64,000 bases of DNA, taken from an uncultured Alphaproteobacteria bacterium (GTDB taxonomy: Bacteria; Pseudomonadota; Alphaproteobacteria; HIMB59; GCA-002718135). Location: positions 36,278 to 100,277 of the forward strand of contig CACMKW010000004.1 of NCBI GenBank assembly GCA_902614395.1, written 5' to 3'. Position 1 is the stretch's first letter; each line of letters opens with the position of its first letter. Below the pieces are notes generated by a model. The model had not been told where the DNA came from. It saw only the letters and a list, made by a program, of their open reading frames with translations, and ran no database searches. The translations under genes were made by a program, and so were the position numbers. Of this stretch, positions 61,251-64,000 are shown piece after piece.

Positions 61251-62378
61251 ATGTCATCATTTAATGTCGCTCAAATTCTTCCCTCTTTAGATTCTGGTGG
61301 TGTCGAAAGAGGCACTATTGAAGTCGCAAATTATTTATCTGAATTAAATTTAAAAAATAATATTATTTCAAATGGAGGGCGTTTAATTAAGGAAATTGAT
61401 AAAAATTATACTGATCATTTTCAATTACCAGTTAACTCAAAAAATTTTTTTATTTATCCATTAATTGCTAATCAATTAAAAAAATTAATTTTCAATCAAA
61501 ATATTAATGTTGTTCATGTACGATCAAGAGCACCAGCATGGATTTTAAGTTTTATAAAAAATAGAAACTTTAAAACAATATCTACATTTCATAATGTGTA
61601 TAGTGGTAATTCTTATTTTAAAAAAATCTATAATAAGCAATTATCCAAAGTTGATCAGATTGTTGCTATTTCAAATTATGTAAAAAATGAAATTAGTAAA
61701 AAATACAATTTGGATTCAAATAAAATTAAAGTGATTAATAGAGGAGTTGATGTTAAATATTTTGAAAAAACAATTTTAGATTCTCAAATAGAAAATATAA
61801 TAAATAAGTATCAAATTGATACCTCAAAAAATATTATTCTATATCCTGCAAGGCTAACAAACTGGAAAGGTCAAATTGAGTTTTTAGATATATTTAATAA
61901 GATGCAAAATGATAATTTTTTACTTTATTTTGCAGGTGATACAAAAAATCAATCTTATACAGAGAAACTACAAAATAAAATTCAAAGTTTTAACCTTGGT
62001 CATAAATGTAAGATTATAGGTAATCTACCAAGAGATGATTTGAAAACTTTATATTACCTATCATCAATTATTACCTCTTTTCCTTTACAAGCTGAAGGCT
62101 TTGGAAGAATTATAAGTGAAGCATTAATAATGAAAAAAAGGGTACTAGCCTTTAACTATGGTGGTGTTAAAGATCAGCTCAATAAATTAGATGATATTTA
62201 TAAAGTAGATCCTCATAAATATAATGAAATAAACATAAAACTTCAAAATATTATAAAAATAGATAAAGAAAAATTTTCTAATATTTCATTAGAAAGTAAA
62301 GACTATATATCAAAAACATTTTCAAAATACCAAATGGTACAAAGTTACGTAGACTTATATGAACAGCAGTCAGTTTAA
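61251..62378 (+). CDS. Family 4 glycosyltransferase
   Basis: GT-B enzyme of 375 residues. N-terminal acceptor domain opens QILPSLDSGGVERGTIEVA, typical of GT4 enzymes of LPS and capsule synthesis; VDQIVAISNYVKNEI and VINRGVDVKYF mark the hinge; the donor domain has LYPARLTNWKGQ and the E-x7-E motif in EGFGRIISEAL. Sugar and acceptor unknown; the GT9 partner just downstream points to LPS core or O-chain assembly. Overlaps the next gene by 20 bases. Confidence 0.85.
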   Translation: MSSFNVAQILPSLDSGGVERGTIEVANYLSELNLKNNIISNGGRLIKEIDKNYTDHFQLPVNSKNFFIYPLIANQLKKLIFNQNINVVHVRSRAPAWILSFIKNRNFKTISTFHNVYSGNSYFKKIYNKQLSKVDQIVAISNYVKNEISKKYNLDSNKIKVINRGVDVKYFEKTILDSQIENIINKYQIDTSKNIILYPARLTNWKGQIEFLDIFNKMQNDNFLLYFAGDTKNQSYTEKLQNKIQSFNLGHKCKIIGNLPRDDLKTLYYLSSIITSFPLQAEGFGRIISEALIMKKRVLAFNYGGVKDQLNKLDDIYKVDPHKYNEINIKLQNIIKIDKEKFSNISLESKDYISKTFSKYQMVQSYVDLYEQQSV

Positions 62379-63294
62379 CAAAATACTAGTTGTAAAGCAT
62401 GGATCACTTGGTGATATTGCATTTTCTATACTTGCTATGGCATCAATTAAGCAATTTTTTAGTAATGCCACTATTGACTTGCTAACTGAAGAAAAATACG
62501 CAAATTTTTTAAGCAATTCAAATTATTTTAATTCGATTTTAAAAGATAATAGAAAAGGAATAATTGATTCACTTAAGGTTATATTAAAAATTAATCAAAA
62601 TAAATACGATCTAATCATAGATTTACAGAATTCTAAAAGAACAAATAGCTATTGGTCATTCTTAAAATTTATTTCAGAAGTAAAAGTTAACGGATCTCGT
62701 TCTAATTGTGATATTCAATATGTAATTCCTCCACAAGGAACTGAATCTCCACAACAAGGTTTATACAATCAACTAAAGTTACTTGGAGTAAATGAAATTT
62801 ATCAAAATGTAGATTGGCTTTTCAGAGATATTACGGCAATTAATGAAGATAAAATAATCTTAATTATACCTGGTGTTTCTAAATCAGGTAAGGACAAGCA
62901 ATGGTCACCAGATAAATTTGCAATACTTGCAAGTACTCTAGAAAAAAAAGGATATCATATTTGTGTTATTGGGCAAAAATCAGATAAACAAACAGTAGAA
63001 ACGATCAATAATGCATGTCAGAAGGTTATTGATTTAAGCGATAAATCACCTCCTGAAATCATCTATTCCATCGCTAAAAAAAGTGATTTTATAATTAGTA
63101 ATGATACTGGCCCAGGTCATATAGCAGCTCTAAGTAATTCACCTATTCTTTTTTTAGCTAAAGATAATGTTATCTCAAAATCAAACTTATCTGAATATAA
63201 AAATGCTTATACGATTCTGACCGATACAATGGACTCAATTTCAGTAAAAAAAGTTTTAGATTTTTTACAAGATAGTAAATTAATCAATAAATGA
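62359..63294 (+). CDS. Family 9 glycosyltransferase (heptosyltransferase-like)
   Basis: Resembles the ADP-heptose:LPS heptosyltransferases. KILVVKHGSLGDIAFS at the N-terminus, YDLIIDLQNSKRTN in the acceptor half, and the donor half with LIIPGVSKSGKDKQWSPDKF and the GT9 motif IISNDTGPGHIAALSNSP. 311 residues. Which LPS residue it adds is unresolved. Starts inside the GT4 gene and ends 15 bases inside the convergent GT9 gene. Confidence 0.87.
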   Translation: MNSSQFNKILVVKHGSLGDIAFSILAMASIKQFFSNATIDLLTEEKYANFLSNSNYFNSILKDNRKGIIDSLKVILKINQNKYDLIIDLQNSKRTNSYWSFLKFISEVKVNGSRSNCDIQYVIPPQGTESPQQGLYNQLKLLGVNEIYQNVDWLFRDITAINEDKIILIIPGVSKSGKDKQWSPDKFAILASTLEKKGYHICVIGQKSDKQTVETINNACQKVIDLSDKSPPEIIYSIAKKSDFIISNDTGPGHIAALSNSPILFLAKDNVISKSNLSEYKNAYTILTDTMDSISVKKVLDFLQDSKLINK

Positions 63295-64000
63295 AATTAA
63301 TTCTTTTTCTAAATTTTGGTTGTTAGAGAATAGTTTAGTATATTTTTTTTTCCATGGCGCATATTCTTCTGCAATCATACCTGGAAGATTATCTGAATCA
63401 TAAATAACACAAAGTTTCATTTCAGAAAGTGATGCAATATGTGTGCATCCACATTCAGGTGTAATTACATATGTTGAAGAGTTTATTATTGATGTCCAAT
63501 TATCAAAATTTAATTTATCTAAGATTAAAATATTATTTATACTTTTAAGATTTTCAAACTCTTCATTAGTAATAATTTCATATTTTTTAAATATTTCATA
63601 GAATACGTTTTTTGATGTTCCATCAGTTGTCATTACAATATTGATTTTCAAATTTTTAAGATTGTCTAATAGTTTAATAAAGTTTTCTTCTGAAAAATAT
63701 TTATTGATCCATTTTGAAGACAAGTGAATTAAGCATAATTTCTTAGAACTTATTTCTATTTTATTAAATCCTAATTTATTCTTAATTTCTGCAGTATTAT
63801 TATAACTTAATCCACTTTTAGTAACTAACTCCATCATAATTTCTGTTTGATGAATTGGGATTTTTTTGGAATATCTTAATTGACGATCGATTATTAAGCA
63901 GTGAGTAAAAAAGATTTTACCCAAAATTCTATCAAAAAATTTACTCATGTAATTATTTTTGTATCGAGATTTAAAAATTAATAATGACTTTATTTTACTT
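63280..64000 (-). CDS. Family 9 glycosyltransferase, C-terminal part (cut by right edge)
   Basis: The donor-binding half of a second GT9 protein: LCLIHLSSKWINKYFSEENF, INIVMTTDG and the GT9 motif TYVITPECGCTHIASLSEM. An ATG at 63948 would give 222 residues, but the frame stays open to base 64000 with no stop, and an intact family member needs another 100 or so residues of acceptor domain. I therefore read it as a gene continuing past the edge. The D of the usual xNDTGxxH motif is replaced (PECGCTH). Confidence 0.72.
   Translation of the reverse strand, partial: SKIKSLLIFKSRYKNNYMSKFFDRILGKIFFTHCLIIDRQLRYSKKIPIHQTEIMMELVTKSGLSYNNTAEIKNKLGFNKIEISSKKLCLIHLSSKWINKYFSEENFIKLLDNLKNLKINIVMTTDGTSKNVFYEIFKKYEIITNEEFENLKSINNILILDKLNFDNWTSIINSSTYVITPECGCTHIASLSEMKLCVIYDSDNLPGMIAEEYAPWKKKYTKLFSNNQNLEKELISFID

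Overview
The window is about 70% A+T and almost solid with genes: 60 protein-coding genes, no tRNA or rRNA, no mobile element, no CRISPR array, and roughly 98% of bases inside genes. Gene content and order are alphaproteobacterial: RegB/RegA redox regulators, ChvI/ChvG next to ahcY, fabA-fabB-fabI, ubiE opposite mutM, rpsT-dnaA-dnaN-recF-gyrB, and the run tsaE-amgK-murU...trxA-folC-accD-trpABF-pyrF-ihfB-rpsA-cmk-aroA. Low G+C, tiny spacers, overlapping genes and repeated loss of genes from otherwise conserved neighbourhoods suggest a streamlined, probably marine, free-living lineage of the SAR11 or HIMB59/AEGEAN-169 kind. I cannot fix the genus from this sequence alone.

Layout. 1-8530 (+): 3' end of trmB, a strong hairpin terminator, then nusA-infB-rbfA-truB-rpsO-pnp and a glycerophosphodiester phosphodiesterase. 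8527-13717 (-): ubiE-coaBC-thiF-like, then fabA-fabB-fabI. 13719-23853 (+): mutM, rpsT, dnaA-dnaN-recF-gyrB, regB-regA, a family 2 glycosyltransferase. 23837-26081 (-): an ABC ATPase and an O-antigen ligase-like protein. 26113-28993 (+): polA and a 42-residue ArfA-like gene. 28990-32986 (-): nrdA-nrdB-glutaredoxin, with NrdR-box-like sites upstream. 33275-40586 (+): chvI-chvG-ahcY-metK-tsaE-amgK-murU-trxA. 40581-53450 (-): a 15-gene run with gaps of at most 5 bases (rnd-kdsD-lptC-lptA-lptB-aroA-cmk-rpsA-ihfB-pyrF-trpF-trpB-trpA-accD-folC). 53513-60492 (+): NDUFA9-like protein, gltD-gltB. 60489-64000: an alpha/beta hydrolase, a GT4 and two GT9 glycosyltransferases, the last cut by the right edge.

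Together the genes cover translation and RNA turnover, replication initiation and DNA repair, dNTP supply, type II fatty acid synthesis, LPS core synthesis and transport, the methyl cycle (ahcY-metK), peptidoglycan sugar recycling (amgK-murU), tryptophan, pyrimidine, shikimate and folate steps, and glutamate synthesis.

I found no clearly new multi-gene system. The most interesting points are: a hairpin at the very start of the nusA transcript; a class I ribonucleotide reductase whose small subunit seems to have Glu as first metal ligand while keeping the radical Tyr; a MutM that has lost most of its zinc-finger cysteines; a tiny ArfA-like ribosome-rescue candidate; several operon-leading genes that look leaderless; three convergent gene pairs sharing the same four-base TTAG stop overlap; and clean loss of rimP, hprK-manX-ptsH and addAB from conserved loci.
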